Of a DNA stretch of 64,000 nucleotides, positions 30,883 to 43,807 are shown piece after piece. Every line of letters starts with the position of its first letter. Within the stretch, counting starts at the first letter, position 1. This stretch comes from Enchytraeus crypticus. Taxonomy: Eukaryota > Annelida > Clitellata > Enchytraeida > Enchytraeidae. The stretch is taken from assembly GCA_905160935.1 (NCBI GenBank), contig CAJHZI010000780.1:277001-341000 (forward strand), read 5' to 3'. The notes beneath the pieces are model-generated. The model saw nothing but the letters and a program-made list of their open reading frames with translations, was not told where the DNA came from and ran no database searches. Made by a program: the position numbers and the translations under genes.

Positions 30883-31178
30883 TTAACTGCACTCAATGAC
30901 CCGACCAATTAGTCGACTGGAAGTTATCTACTAATTGGCTTCTAATGCGCTTCTAACAAATGATTTGAGTTCACTGTGTGAACGGGCTGTAGCTACTGTT
31001 CTCAAAGTTATCGACCTTTTTAATGCTGAATATTAGATAACAGAGGCTAATTAAAACTTATATTGTTTATATATTACCGGCCTGAATATTTTCAGTTTAG
31101 TTAGCTGATATTTTAACCTGCGGAGCCGATACAATTAAAGTAAAAACTTATCTTAAATAATCTAATATACATGTATAT

Positions 31179-31220
<42 letters not shown>

Positions 31221-32184
31221 AAGTGTGTTTATCAGATCAAAACACAGCATATATCATACAAAATAAAAACAAGCACACATGAAATAGTCAAATTGAGTAG
31301 TAAGCAAAATAATATTAAATAAAATTTGAAGCAGGGAAAAATAACATCAATGAAATAAATCCAGCAGAGACAGAAACAATCGGCCATGTTAGAAAATATG
31401 TTTCAATCGAGTACTGAGTATAGAATTGTCGCATTGTTACAACCACTACAAAGCAGTTCAGTCTCAGTTTAGTTCATCTGTTTACAATTCAGAGTCTGGG
31501 ATATATCTGCAACACGTCCTGAGTTCTAATCCAGGTCGCAGCCTTTGAGTTATCAGCAGATAAGCTAAACAAATAAGCGTAGAGTTTGACCTGTGGGGAT
31601 AAAGCTGACACAGCTGTGCGTGGTTAATGGAATAACCATAGTAGTTAATCTATACTAGACACTACAGGACTTTCAATAATTCTATTCAAACAAGAGTTGT
31701 GCTGGCACTGATACTGTTGAAGCATGCTATTATAAAACTCAGCCAAATGTCAAATTGCGTAATTTGAAGGTTATAATTGTAATAAATGCCTGTAGATTAC
31801 ATAAATATGACATAGAGGGGAGTATAGCGTAAAGCTATGACAAGTTAATGCTTAATGTTAGCAATCACTGTTGATGTTAATATTATTGTCAATGTAATAA
31901 TATTGTTGCTAATGTTAATTTAAATGCTAATATAAGAATAAGATGCTACATAGTGACCTCTCTCTCTCTAAACCTCTATGCATGTTAAGTGAAGAATTAA
32001 AGTTCTAACGCTTCATCTGATCAAAAACACTCCCAGTGTTCGCATAACAAATAGTAGCTAATCCTAAATTAAAAGTACATTGTCTTTAAAATTAAATTAA
32101 TGCCAATTTAACTGTTAAGTGTAAATTATATTAGCAGACTATTTTTTGCTCATTAGAGTAAATCAACGTTTTCATATTAGTGAG
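30883..32184. other. AT-rich DNA, no gene seen
   Basis: A (GA)n run lies at about 31172-31214. Nothing else was recognised. Confidence 0.5.
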
Positions 32185-32262
32185 TGGCACGAGAGATGTC
32201 TAGTGCTCGTTGTTGTCGTGGACGACAGTAGCACTCTAGTTGTTATTGTGTCTACTCTTTGA
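32185..32262 (+). repeat. Repeat D 3' end
   Basis: GTGCTCGTTGTTGTCGTGGA then CGACAGTAGCACTCTAGTTG. Confidence 0.65.
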
Positions 32263-32265
32263 TTT

Positions 32266-32865
32266 GCGCATATGTAGACTAATAGTATTCTTTATTTTTT
32301 TATTTAGTTTTTATTTAATTTAAATGATTTGGTCATGTCATACATTAGAGATAGAAAAGTCTCACAAAATACAGCAATTTCACATGAAATGAAAAGGACA
32401 CAAAGGTCCGAAGACTCTAACATGTGCCCCAATAAGAGAATAAAATGATAAAATATTTAAGCATCACTACAATATCATAGTATTTACAACATTAGAATGG
32501 TCACATTATTTATTGTTTCATTGAAATGACACAATTTTAAATTTTCATGAGCACCTATGAGGGAGGGATGAGTCCCCCCTCTATTCAAATATGTGCTCAA
32601 GTTGACTTATAACAAGTTGATAGCGCAGAGATAGGAGGTTTAGCCGTGATAAACTATGGGGACAAAGTCTCGTCCGCGACATTCAGCTGTACAGCGTAGT
32701 AATGAGATACGATGATGAATGAAAGTCACCCATTTGACCCGAGATAAACAGTCGATGATAATAGATGATGATGATGATAATAGATGGTGATATGAAATCT
32801 CTGCTGGTGCTGTATTCAGCGTTCATTTTGCTCCCGTGGTTGATGCTATGCTAATATACAGTGCA
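32266..32865. other. AT-rich DNA, no gene seen
   Basis: A short GATGATGATAATAGATG repeat lies near 32760-32790; nothing else was recognised. Confidence 0.45.
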
Positions 32866-32976
32866 TCGGTAAGTTATTCTACCGCGGATCAGTATGTGCG
32901 GGATTCAAATCCTGGGTTCGCCCGTGACTGACATCGCTTTCGAGTGAAGAAACTGACGTTAACATTAGCTTTTTTA
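32866..32976 (+). mobile_element. SINE-A copy, 5'-truncated
   Basis: Begins at CATCGGTAAG inside the A box, has B box GATTCAAATCC and the whole tail. Confidence 0.82.
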
Positions 32977-33124
32977 CTTTGCACGAGGCTTACATCTACT
33001 ACAAGTAAAGACCCTCTTGCACATACAACAAGCATCAATGTTACAGCATGATTGCCAGTGTACGGCTTATTGAAAGCTCACCAGGTTGAATCTCTTTCAA
33101 TGCCTCTTATTTGAATCTCTTCTT

Positions 33125-33475
33125 TCTCTTCAGTGCACTGCCAATTGGTAGGTTCAAGGTACATATTCATACTCAAAGTCTGCTTTCTCGTTCCATAAGA
33201 GCACTCCTTAGATCAACAAGTTAATCCCTTCACAAAGTCTATGCCTTATCCATACCTTATGTAGCCTATAGCTTGGGAAAAATATGGCTTCTGAGGTAGT
33301 TTCCCGTTGCCTTTCTCAGTTAGGTGGTTTAATTACCATCTAATCCTGGGGGAAAATATTTCATGGTGAGGTGGGTCCCTTCTTGCCATTCTCAGCTTCT
33401 GCCTTCAGTCGCCTCTTACGTACACGCGGCAGATTTTTTGCGGGTACCCTATTCTGGGGGAATCTATAATCAGAT
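33125..33475. repeat. Repeat F copy (longer)
   Basis: Colinear with 10085-10330 and extends beyond it to TGCGGGTACCCTATTCTGGG. A decayed third match (GGTTCTAAGGTAGTTTACCT) lies near 55670. Confidence 0.6.
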
Positions 33476-33575
33476 ACTACTGTTATCATCAAATACTATA
33501 ACTAAATAATGTCATAACCAGATAATTCTGTAATTAGATAATGCTACAAACAGTTAATGCTGTAAATGCATTCTG

Positions 33576-33671
33576 ATCCCCGAGGATCAGTATGTGCGGG
33601 GTTCAAATCGTGGGCTCGCCCGTCACTGACATTGCTTTCGAGTAAGAAAACTGACGTTAACCAGCTTTTTA
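33576..33671 (+). mobile_element. SINE-A copy, 5'-truncated
   Basis: GAGGATCAGTATGTGCGGGG onward; tail shortened to GACGTTAACCAGCTTTT. Confidence 0.8.
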
Positions 33672-33679
33672 AACAGAGA

Positions 33680-34140
33680 ATGCTATAATCGGATAATATT
33701 ATAAACAGATAATGCAATAAACAGATAATGCTACAAACAGATAATGATATAATCAGATAATGCTATAACCAGAAAATGCTGTAGTCAGACAATGCTATAA
33801 TCAAATAGGCCTAATGCTATAATTAGATAATGCTGTAATCAAATAGGCCTAATGCTATAATTAGATAATGCTGTAATCAAATAGGCCTAATACTATTATT
33901 AGATAATGCTGTAATCAAAAAGGCCTAATGCTATAATTAGATAATGTTGTAATCAAATAGGCCTAATGCTATAATTAGATAATGCTATAATTAGATAATG
34001 CTATAATTAGATAATGCTATAATTAGATAATGCTATAATTAGATAATGCTATAATCAGATAATCCTATAATTAGATAATGCTATAATTAGATAATGCTAT
34101 AATTAGATAATGCTATAATTAGATAATGCTGTAATCAGAA
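33680..34140. repeat. 18-bp minisatellite
   Basis: Units of TAATTAGATAATGCTATA, some with ATCAAATAGGCCTAATGC inserts forming 36-bp higher-order units in the middle. Confidence 0.92.
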
Positions 34141-34417
34141 AATTAATCAGGTTATGAAACATCATCAAATTGTGTCGAATTTGTTTTTTAATTAAATTTT
34201 CAGACTTTCAGAAAATATTTAACAGCCTGAACTTTCAAACCGTAGACAAGTATGAGTCATGGGTTGCTCAAATGTCACATAACATCTGTTGTGGTCCATG
34301 GACAAACTTACCACGTGAAACTTATAATACACTAGAGAACCTGTAGGCGGCCATCTTGAAGTATTCTACTCGGTCGGATGTCTTTCTTTTCTGATGCGAA
34401 TATACAGTGTACGTATG

Positions 34418-34555
34418 GGCTGGAGCCAGTGGCGATATCGGTAAGTTATTCGACCGCGCATCACTGTGTGTGGGGTTCAAAATCCTGGCCTCGCCCGATA
34501 CTGACATCGCCTTCGAGTGAGGAAACTGACGTTAACCTTAGCTTTACCAGCTTTA
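34418..34555 (+). mobile_element. SINE-A copy
   Basis: Full length; A box TGGCGATATCGG, B box with one extra A (GGTTCAAAATCC), tail TGAGGAAACTGACGTTAACC. Confidence 0.9.
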
Positions 34556-34944
34556 CCTTTCTCGTGGTGTACGACTTCCGACAGCTGCTTGAGTAGGATA
34601 TCAATTTATTTATTTAGTAGATAAATTAATCGTTAGCTAAATGCTAAAATTACTACATATAGGTACACAGCAAGCCAAACTGACAGATATTCATATAGGG
34701 AGTAGGCAATAAGCGTAATTATAATTATAATATAATTAATCTTACTTTGCGCTAGGCATTTATTAAAACACTTGTGTTAATAGTGTTAGAGGATGTGGAT
34801 GATGTAAGGCCACGGTGTAATTCATACAGCTTCAAGCATTCCTACGTTACATAGATTCATAGAATGTTTCAATGTACGAATTAATTAAACCACTATATCA
34901 TGTTCGGTCAACCACGGTTAGTTTAAAGAAACTATTTTGCAGTT

Positions 34945-35155
34945 ATTTTGCAGTAATTAAGTGGAAAGGGTGGAAAGTCTATTAAAAGAGGTCCTAGAAG
35001 GTAGAATGGAAGAAAAAAGAGGCACAGGCAGGCAGAGATTAGGTATGTTAGATGATTTAAAGATCTACTCGTATGTGGAAACGAAGAGAAAAGCGGAGGA
35101 CAGAGAAGAGTGGAAGCGTTATATACCATGGACCTGCCAGTATTTAGTGCACTAA
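34945..35155 (+). mobile_element. LINE-C 3' end with RT C-terminus
   Basis: An open frame encodes a stretch with VLEGRMEEKRGTGRQRLGML and KRKAEDREEWKRYIPWTCQ, then a stop. The EGRxEGKRxRGRxR...AEDREEWR pattern is the usual C-terminus of non-LTR reverse transcriptases. 5'-truncated; matches 739-815. Confidence 0.75.
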
Positions 35156-35529
35156 GAGAGAGAGACAGAGAGAATTAAGTTGATCTTGAATTCGTAATAT
35201 AGGATTTGCAGTTTAATATATCACAATAAATCGGCATATAAGCATCTGCAACAGTTACGTCCAGGCCTTCTCGTCGCTAATTGTCATTGACAGGAAGAAG
35301 TTGAAGTAAAGCAGCTCGATTTAGATGCTGATGCAGTTGCTGATGGTGCTACAGTTGTGACATTGAAAGAGCAAGCCCAGAGTAAACACAGTGAACATTT
35401 GCCTATTATTGACTCTACAATTTAACATTTGACTGCCTGTCGTTATTGACGCATCAGATTACAATCAATCTAAGAGTTTATGTAATATCTGAGTAAACTA
35501 GCCTCAGATTACAATTCTAATGTGTACGT

Positions 35530-35562
35530 ACATGTATATATGTATATATATATATATATATA

Positions 35563-35621
<59 letters not shown>

Positions 35622-35622
35622 A
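35530..35622. repeat. (TA)n microsatellite
   Basis: Interrupted once by TACTG. Confidence 0.95.
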
Positions 35623-35954
35623 GTTTATGTAATGGCAAATTAGGCCACAATATGAGTCTGAGATTTACCCCCCCCCTCCCTCCGGGTGTTTTTCTAACTC
35701 CCTCTCTCTCCAGTATGATCCCTATCAACGGCTCTATAGACTTGCTGATTCGCCCAGACTTGATGGAATTGGGTCAAATGAGTTCATTGGCATTTATCAA
35801 AGTTTTTATCTGTGGTTACAGACCGAGAGTGAAACTTAAGAGATGGTTGATATAGAGATATATAGTTACGTAGACTACCATGCTCACGTACAAGCAGACA
35901 TACACCTGAGTACACACGGGTGTGCGCATAGGCACACGTGCAGTCATTCAAACA

Positions 35955-36165
35955 GATGTGCACTAGGCCTATAGGCATACACATACGTGCACTAGGCCTA
36001 TAGGCATACACATAAGTGCACTATGCCTATGGACATACACATACGTGCACTAGGCCTATAGGTATACACATACGTGCACTAGGCCTATAGGTATACACAT
36101 ACGTGCACTAGGCCTATAGGCATACACATACGTGCACTAGGCCTATAGGCATATGCATTATGCAC
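35955..36165. repeat. 29-bp minisatellite
   Basis: Unit CACTAGGCCTATAGGCATAC plus ACATACGTG, about seven copies. A CA-rich tract follows to about 36290. Confidence 0.93.
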
Positions 36166-36289
36166 ATATGCACATATAAGTTGCACCCAGTCTGAACATA
36201 CGCACATATGCACATACATACACGCACACAAGTACACACGCACACACACATACACACACGCACATACACACATACACATGCACATACAC

Positions 36290-36847
36290 ACACTGTCTGA
36301 GATGTTACATGATACGCCAGTGTGTGAGTACAAAGTCATGAGCGTAACTTTACGATCATTTCAACATCGGTTTAACTAATTATCAACGAGTCTGCAAGAT
36401 TAATGTTCACACACATTCCTGCTCCTCAAATTTCAACAGACCACTAAAGTTTATATAAATGTGTTTAACATTAAGATCAGAAGCAAAAGGCTTCTCTTCA
36501 AGGCGACTCTGCTCTTTCCAGTCACAAATATTGTCAAGAGTTTATTGCAGCTCCTACGAAACACAATGTAAAACACGATGCACATACATTAAACATATCG
36601 ACCGCATCTAGATTCTAGTTCGTAAAATGATGTTGCCCGTGTTGTGTCCGTATCACTGCGAGTAAAAATCGATCAAATACTCGTGTCCCACGAGTAGACT
36701 AAAAGTAAATGCATGGAAGGCACTGAGAAACCACGTCAGAGGCAGATCAGTTGAGGGCAGTCAGCAAAAGCAAGTGTCGACAATGAGTTGAAATTGATTG
36801 ATTCTGTAAATGTTCAGTACAACGGAGAGAAAAATGTAACGTTATAG

Positions 36848-36880
<33 letters not shown>

Positions 36881-37080
36881 GTAGACCTTATCTCCCAGTT
36901 TCTCCATCGAGTAGCATGTCAGGGACATCTCACGTCCACTAGTCGCTGTCACAGATGAAAGTAACAAGAAATCACTTGTGATACCACTTATGAAACCTAT
37001 AGGCTGTAGTTTTCTTAATTTTTCATTGCATGGTAGTTTAGACGTTGTAACTAAACCACACGAAGCATTGATCTATAAAC
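36290..37080. other. no gene seen
   Basis: AT-rich. At 36846-36878 an AATC run leads into GTCAGGGACATCTC at about 36920, a weak antisense LINE-B-like end. Confidence 0.45.
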
Positions 37081-37225
37081 AATAATAACAACAATACGAT
37101 TAGAGTGCTACTGTTGTCCATGACAAAATAGAAAGCTGTGGAACCAAATAAAAACCGATGAGCAGAGTGAGGGGTCCATAAACGGTGCTAACCAAAATCC
37201 GGGTCATCAGTTCAAGGTAAAGTCC
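37080..37225 (-). repeat. Repeat D copy
   Basis: CAACAATACGATTAGAGTGC, CTACTGTTGTCCATGAC, GATGAGCAGAGTGAGGGGTC and CAAAATCCGGGTCATCAG. Well preserved. Confidence 0.75.
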
Positions 37226-37484
37226 GGTAAAGTCCATAGCCCCGTGCTCACTTATGAGCGAAATAGAAATACGAAACTGTATCTTAGCTGCCAATTCGTC
37301 TAATATGTCATCTACCAGCATGTATCGCTGAGTGCCCGTGTTTGTTTGTCTTCCTGTATGCCTCTGGATACGCCTGTGTATCGGTCATACATCACTGCTG
37401 CAGATTAGCTCTGACAACCGAACGAAATCTGTTAACAGTTAAATAAATCATGTGAAACAAGTTACATAAATAAAACCACGTCAA

Positions 37485-37615
37485 CTTCCCTTCAACAGCG
37501 TTACCATGTGTACTTCTATTTCACTTCAACAGTGCTACCATGTGTACGTTAAATTCACTTCAACGGTGTTACCATGTTTACGCCTAATTTTTACAACAGT
37601 GTTGCCATGAATAAT
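37485..37615. repeat. about 46-bp tandem repeat
   Basis: Four imperfect copies of TTCAACAGTGCTACCATGTG plus flanking TACGTTAAATTCAC. Confidence 0.75.
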
Positions 37616-37989
37616 AACATAACATTACAGTCAGGAAGCAATTATATGCTTGTTTAAGACAATAAAAATTCAGTAAGAGAGTATTGTCATAAACGGCTTT
37701 GTTGCGTGGAATTCAATGCGATGAATTAAAACATGTTTCTTTCTCTAATGCGATGTCAGGGACGTCTCAAGCAACATAATCAAGTTTAGGAATCCCAGCA
37801 ACATCACCGTCAGTTAATCACTGAATGACCCAAAACAAAAACAGCAGTATTATAAAAATCCTTATCTCCACACTGTGCTCTAGTTTGCAATCCTGGCTGG
37901 AGTAAGAAATGCGTAGAAATCAGTCCAGTTCCCACTGTGTGCAAACACCTTCCGGAATGGATTGAATGTTCATTGGATTCATCTAGCCA

Positions 37990-38320
37990 GGTTTTGTCAG
38001 GATCACAGTAGAGTTGTTGTTATTGTTGTTGTACTATTGTTGTTGTTGTTAAAAGCTAAGGTAAAGCTAAGGTTAACGGCAGTTTCCTCACTCGAAATCG
38101 ATGTCAGTGACGAGCGAGTCCAGGATTTGTACCCCGCACATACTGATCCGCAGTTGAGTATCTTACCGACATCGCCACTGGCTCCAGCCTACAGCATGGA
38201 GGCTAAAATGTTGTTGAATTGTTGCCGTTGAATTGTTATTGTTGTTGTTGTTGTTGCAGCTGTTATTGTTGTAGCTGCTGTTGTTGTTGCAGCTGTTGTT
38301 GTTGTTGTTGTTGTTGCTAT
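37990..38320. repeat. TTG microsatellites flanking a SINE-A
   Basis: (TTG)n at about 38012-38050 and 38222-38320 on either side of the SINE at 38051-38189. The right run also has GCAGCTG interruptions. Confidence 0.85.
38051..38189 (-). mobile_element. SINE-A copy inserted in TTG repeats
   Basis: Complete minus-strand copy; the B box is mutated (GGTACAAATCC). The tail carries a repeated AAGCTAAGGT. Confidence 0.9.
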
Positions 38321-38340
38321 GACCTATGTTATCATTCCAG

Positions 38341-38409
38341 ACACGAGCTGATCCTGCCTATATACGGACGACATCAGACATCATGCAGCGAATGGCCTCA
38401 GATTATTAA
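38341..38409 (+). CDS. possible 3'-terminal exon, unidentified
   Basis: After a TTG-rich, pyrimidine-containing tract and TTCCAG, one frame reads TRADPAYIRTTSDIMQRMAS, then DY and a stop. The composition is coding-like, but the piece is only 22 codons and no upstream exon is recognised. It could be chance. Confidence 0.25.
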   Translation, partial: TRADPAYIRTTSDIMQRMASDY

Positions 38410-38949
38410 ATTAAACAATTTAACTTATAATATACGTTATCCTTGAAGCCAATGAGCGGCGCTTATTGCAGCTATTTGTGTCAGATGTTGCAATGTGGAC
38501 GAATGCATCAAGCAATCACCTCAGAACCGCATTACATGACAACAATCTAGGATCGATTTTCAATAAATTATATTAATTTTAAAAATTTACAATAACGTCG
38601 ATGTAACTCCGTAGAGAGATTAATCGAGTTCCTCTGCAGGTCTTTTACATTCAACGACGGTACAATGTTAATATACTCTTGACATAGTACGGGTGTTCCT
38701 AGTACATTGTTCATAGCTGCAGCAATTAATAAAAGACTAAATTTCTGTTATGTTATTTTCACAGTTAATATGATTTTGAACTCCGCACACTAGGGGTACA
38801 TTATCTCCTAAGCCATTGACTCTATCAATAAACCTATCTAAGTGAAAAATCGTATCGCTTCTTGATTTTGAATCTGATCTTATCTACTCTATATCGGATG
38901 GTTTAATCAGATAAATTACAATAAACATTTCTTTACTATAAAAACATTA

Positions 38950-39225
38950 GTAGATAGGGGTGGATCCAGAAATTTTTTCGGGGGGCAGAAATTTTTTCAC
39001 GACCTTTTATTAATTTTCTTAATCATGCCTCGTTGTGTTTTTGAATGACTGAAATGCTAGGCTATGATCCCCCCCCTTCTCTTCGAGACCCTAGCAGATC
39101 ACTGGTAAATGTCATTTTAAATTACTTCTCGTTAATTTATGACAAAATTTTTAAGAAAAATATTGCGAAAAGCTTTCGGGGGGGGCATGGCCCCCCTTGG
39201 CCCCCCACTGGTTCTGCAACTGCTG
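38950..39225. mobile_element. decayed DNA-transposon-like element
   Basis: Begins GGGGTGGATCCAGAAATTTT and ends CATGGCCCCCCTTGGCCCCC. A GGATCCAG-type end with G/C homopolymer blocks is common in hAT-like elements and MITEs. Terminal repeats are not clean, so this is a guess from style. Confidence 0.35.
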
Positions 39226-39791
39226 GTAGTTCAGAAGTGGCTGAAACACTTGACATGTTACCATCCCATGCAGAAACTCTCTGACGTGTTACCATCCCAT
39301 GCAGAATCTCGTAGAATTTGATACAAGCCGGTCTGGCTCAGGTAACATGGACTCATCACTCCAGCTCCAATAAACATCCCAGTTCATAAACAACGCTCAT
39401 GGGGTCATAAATTATGACGGAGAAAAATTGCCTCCAGCCGATAAACATTTATCTTCACTTTCGCTATTCATGTTCTTTCAGCGAAACAAAAGTTCCTCAG
39501 ACGTCAGTTTAAAAACTGCTACAACTGAAAGGAAATCTAATAAATATATCAAGGGACTATCTCTTGCAGTGTAGTAGAAACTGACATTTTTATGGTCCTT
39601 TCTCCGTCTAAACGTATGTAATTACGGATAAGCCCTTGTAGTAGAACAATAAATGAGATTTGATTTCAGCAATTTTGTTTTGACAAGTGAGACCCTGTGC
39701 GGTGCCGATCCGATGTACAAAGGCCTAGATAGATTATTATGTTTTATCTTTGCTGAATACCGAATGATTTCAAGCGATGTAAATTTAAAAC
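39226..39791. other. no gene seen; small duplication
   Basis: TGTTACCATCCCATGCAGAA occurs at about 39256 and again, as GTGTTACCATCCCATGCAGA, at about 39286. Each copy has a pyrimidine-poor AG, so a splice role is unlikely. Confidence 0.45.
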
Positions 39792-40016
39792 ATGCATTAT
39801 AGTGAAATGATCAACTACGTTGATATCTATCACTTTTAATACCACATGTTAAATCCGTTAGGCAATTTATTCCATTTTCCGTGTAACCAGTCCAGTGAAT
39901 GTCAGAGATTTTACTCTCAGATCAGAGCGGCTGGGATTCGAACAGCGAGAGTTCAATTCACCTCAGGATATGTCATTTAAAACTTCGTAACTTTACCCTT
40001 ACGCTATTAAGACATT
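39792..40016 (-). mobile_element. SINE-B copy
   Basis: GCATTATAGTGAAATGATCA end on the plus strand; B box region GTTCGAATCCC on the minus strand. Confidence 0.78.
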
Positions 40017-42025
40017 CTGATATCTGCTATCTATATTATTATATAATATTAATCTAATTTTAATGTTATATAGTAGTTTTGATGCTATCTAGATTATTAG
40101 GCCTACGTGATATTACTATTCTATATTAATCTACTTAAAGGCCACTAGTAGTTAGCCCTTTCATATTATTTAAACTTAAAATCTCTCAAAACTTAAGTTT
40201 TTACTTTTACAAGTCTTCATAATTAAATTACATTTATGTTTTGTGTATCTCTCTTCGATGCTCTGCACTTAAACATTTGTTCAGATTCGAGCCCGTCTCC
40301 CTCCTGCCTTTCAGTCAAGCTTCTTGCAATGTGACTAGATAGCTCGTTAAAATCTTGGAAATAATTTGATCAGGTTTTATTTTGACATCTGTTATATTTT
40401 ATGAAAGAATAAATAATTGAACAATTTGATGGAACACTTTACACTGTTCTCTCACAAACAGCGATGATGTATGCGAGATTCTATAGACATGGTTCTTAAA
40501 TACCAGTCATGTCATTATCCGCCATCTTCAAAGTCTTCAAAACTTTCATTAAACTTAATAACAAATCGTAATGGAACGAGTACAAAGCACTCATTAACTA
40601 ATTAATTAAATAAATAATTAATTATTTAAGTAATTATTTATTAATTACTTTAATTACCTAATTAGCTAAAGAACATTGTGCCAATGCAGAAATTGAAGAC
40701 GATATCAAGGTCATATCAGACAACAAAAATATAAGAGAAATCATTCTACTTTTAGAAATTATAGATCTAGGTTGAAATTGAAAGAAAAGTCCATGGACTG
40801 GGCAAACGAAGTAAAAATTTCATGTGGATTAATTGCGCATAATGAATTTACCGTCCGTTACGTTAATCCCAAAGCACATCAGGGTCATCCGCCGTTTTCC
40901 GAGTAAAAATGTTATATATTTTTTAACTTAAATTCTACACTCGATGTGTATGATTTCCACGCTCAAGTGGCTGCAGATGAAGAACTTGTCTGAATGTTGT
41001 AATGTGTCTGCACTCAAAACTCTGCCTCTGGCGCCAAATCAACTCAGCCAGCTCTTGTTTCTAATCCTACCAACGATTTATAATTAAAATAACCCAACAT
41101 TCATTGACTAGTTGTTCGGGCATGTTGCTTCTAACCATCATACCGTGGTTGCCACACTACCTACATCCATAAACACTAGGTCTAAGTTTTAACTTAACTT
41201 ACGGGTTTAGGAAATCTTTAAGACTTGTAACACCAGTCTAGTCGTAACTTCATATCTCAACATAAAGAAACTGTAAAGGAAAAAACAAACAAACTATACT
41301 GTAATTATGCTAACGGAAAGGTCGCCATTCTGCACTGTTGCACGATTAAGAATCTTCGCCAGTGGACTGAGAAGACTAACATTAGTAGCTCGGACTGGTT
41401 TTAAATAGAATATGGAGTGCTCGTAATGCATGAATATATTTATTTATTCTTTATTCTTTCTTGTGTGTTGTAATGTAGACCATGTTAGTTTGTCACTGTT
41501 GTATTAATTTGCTGCCTTTGGATGAAAATAACAATTGATATGAAGAATTTCCCATATTTATGGAATTAACTTGCATTCCGCTCCAGCTAAACTCACCGCG
41601 CCTCTAATTAGAGCGCTGCTAGGTGCAAAGCTGTAAAACTTCCACGAGACTGTTAAAACTGGACCACGCTGTAGGGAGGAGACGAGCTAGGGGGAGGGGT
41701 GCTAGGGGGTGGGGCCAGTGATCGATGTAGAAAACATAAATTTTGTTTTCGTGTCTGAAACCTGCGTCAGCTGTCAATCAAACGGAAGGGAATCTAGTTT
41801 ATGAACCTTGGCTCTCTTAAATAGCTAGAAGATGTGTGGATTGATGATTTATGTGCGTCTCTCTCTCTCCCTCTCTCTCAGATATTAATACGTGAGTCTG
41901 TTTTATAACCTGCATTTATTAGAGTTGCACTACGCACAATGTTACAGGCAGGATGTGAGCGCGTGTAACATTGATTCTCTCCAATCAAAACACCTGATCA
42001 AGTTTCATTAACTCTCCATCCACGC
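40017..42025. other. AT-rich DNA, no gene seen
   Basis: No exon candidate. A GC-rich patch at about 41660-41725 (GGGGGAGGGGTGCTAGGGGG) could form a G-quadruplex, but no gene start is recognised near it. Confidence 0.45.
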
Positions 42026-42029
42026 TCAT

Positions 42030-42510
42030 AGAGGTAGCTGTGTGGTACAGTGGTACAGTGGCAGAGTGGTACAGTGGTACAGTAGCAGAGTGGTACAGTG
42101 GTACAGTGGTACAGTGGTACAGTAGCAGAGTGGTACAGTGGCAGATTGGTACAGTGGTACAGTATCAGAGTGGTACAGTGGTACAGTAGCAGAGTGGTAC
42201 AGTGGCAGAGTGGTACAGTGGTACAGTAGCAGAGTGGTACAGTGGTACAGTAGCAGAGTGATACAGTGGCAGATTGGTACAGTGGTACAGTAGCAAAGTG
42301 GTACAGTGGCAGAGTGGTACAGTGGTACAGTAGTAGAGTGGTACAGTGGTACAGCGGTACAGTATCAGAGTGGTACAGTGGTACAGTAGCAGAGTGGTAC
42401 AGTGGTACAGTGGCAGAGTGGTACAGTGGTACACTGGTACAGTGGCAGAGTGTTACAGTTGTACAGTGGTACAATAGCAGAGTAGTACAGTGCTACAGTA
42501 GCACCCTGAT
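42030..42510. repeat. minisatellite of GGTACAGT and GGCAGAGT 10-mers
   Basis: About 45 units of roughly 10 bases (TGGTACAGTG, TAGCAGAGTG). The long Tyr/His/Cys/Thr-rich frames in it are compositional. Confidence 0.94.
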
Positions 42511-42544
42511 TGTTGTTGTTGTTGAATATTCATTCGTCTATTCA

Positions 42545-42610
42545 AGGCTAGGCTCGTTGCTGATGACGTCCCTGATCAATTGTCTTATACAGCTGAGAAA
42601 TGAACGTTAA
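42545..42610 (+). repeat. LINE-A/B-like 3' tail, decayed
   Basis: GATGACGTCCCTGATCAATT then AGCTGAGAAATGAACGTTAA. Confidence 0.5.
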
Positions 42611-42793
42611 ATCTGTACTGATCAATACTTGGGCCAGTAAATATGTATGGAAAGTCAGTACTGTGAAAGCGATTGAGCACTAGGCATCCACCAAACCGTG
42701 CTGAATACATGCTGGTATTCGACAATTTTCTTTTTTTTTAAATTTTCATAGACGGTTGAAGGCTTTTCTCTTTGACCTCTCAAAATAAATAAA

Positions 42794-43020
42794 CACGCAT
42801 TATAGTGAAACGATCAGATATGTTTAAATCTATCACTTTTAATACCACATGTTTAAACCGTTAGGAAATTAATTCCTTTTTCCGTGTTACCGGTCCAGGG
42901 AATGTCCGAGATTTTACTCTCAGATCAGCGCGACTGGGATTTGAACCCACGAGGGTTTGGTTCACCTCAGGATCTGTCATTTAAAACTTCATGACGTTAC
43001 CACTACGCTATGAAGACATT
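42794..43020 (-). mobile_element. SINE-B copy
   Basis: Minus-strand B box GGTTCAAATCC is perfect, and the tail AAAGTGATAGATTTAAACAT is present. It gives the best evidence that SINE-B is tRNA-derived. Confidence 0.82.
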
Positions 43021-43079
43021 CAATTCTCTCCTATTCAACCAGTGCACAGGAACTGAGTTCAACACGTAAACCTCCATTC

Positions 43080-43235
43080 CACTGGTACCCTTCCTCGGAC
43101 TGACCTCCCGGATTTTGACTTAAACCGTTTTGGGCCCCATACTCTGCTTGTCGGACTGGATTTGGTACCAATGTGCTCAATGTTGTCAAGGACGGCAGTA
43201 ACACTCTAATTCTGTTGTTGTTGTTGTTCTACATT
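43080..43235 (+). repeat. Repeat D 3' end
   Basis: GACCTCCCGGATTTTGACTT, GTGCTCAATGTTGTCAAGGA, GGCAGTAACACTCTAATTC and a TTG tail. Confidence 0.7.
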
Positions 43236-43569
43236 ATATTTCTCAGACCACATCAAAGAAAATTCCTCATCTTGTCTCATTATAAGTTAGAGTCATGCCG
43301 TGCATCAAGGGATTCATCGTTTTTAGAGTTGATAGCATCAAGCTCTCCGAGAAAAATCTCCTCTGAAGATAATTCCCGATGAAGAAAATAAACTTTTTTT
43401 TAAAATTTCAGAACGTCACAACTTCGTATTGCTTTACAAAACACCGCAACGAAAACAATGAGAAGTTTAACGTGCAACGTTAGTTAAACTTTCATATAAT
43501 TCTATATCTAGAAGTAAAGCTCAAATATTTAGTATTTCTCATTCATGATTCTGACATAATTAGTTATTT

Positions 43570-43686
43570 GGCTGGAGCCAGTGGCGACGTCGGTAAGATA
43601 CTCGATCGCGGATCGGTGTGTGCGGGGTTCAAATCCTGGGCTCGCCCGTCACTCACGTGCTTTCGAGTGAGAAAACTGAAAATTAT
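43570..43686 (+). mobile_element. SINE-A copy, tail shortened
   Basis: A box TGGCGACGTCGG and B box GGTTCAAATCC are intact; the tail ends at GAGAAAACTGAAAA. Confidence 0.88.
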
Positions 43687-43807
43687 CTTTTTAAATTACT
43701 AGCCACATATACAACATGTATCTTCTGGACGTGATGGAATGCTTGAAATATCCCGGGCTTAAAGTCGAACGTTTACACGAGAGATGCATAGAATACCGCA
43801 GACGTTA

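Noticed and set aside
30392..30886. Ala/Thr/Val-rich frames
   Set aside because: Both strands are open through the 30-bp minisatellite; no gene structure.
41998..42610. Overlapping 89-158-codon frames of Tyr/His/Cys/Thr or Trp/Tyr/Ser repeats
   Set aside because: Products of the GGTACAGT/GGCAGAGT minisatellite; no splice or start context.
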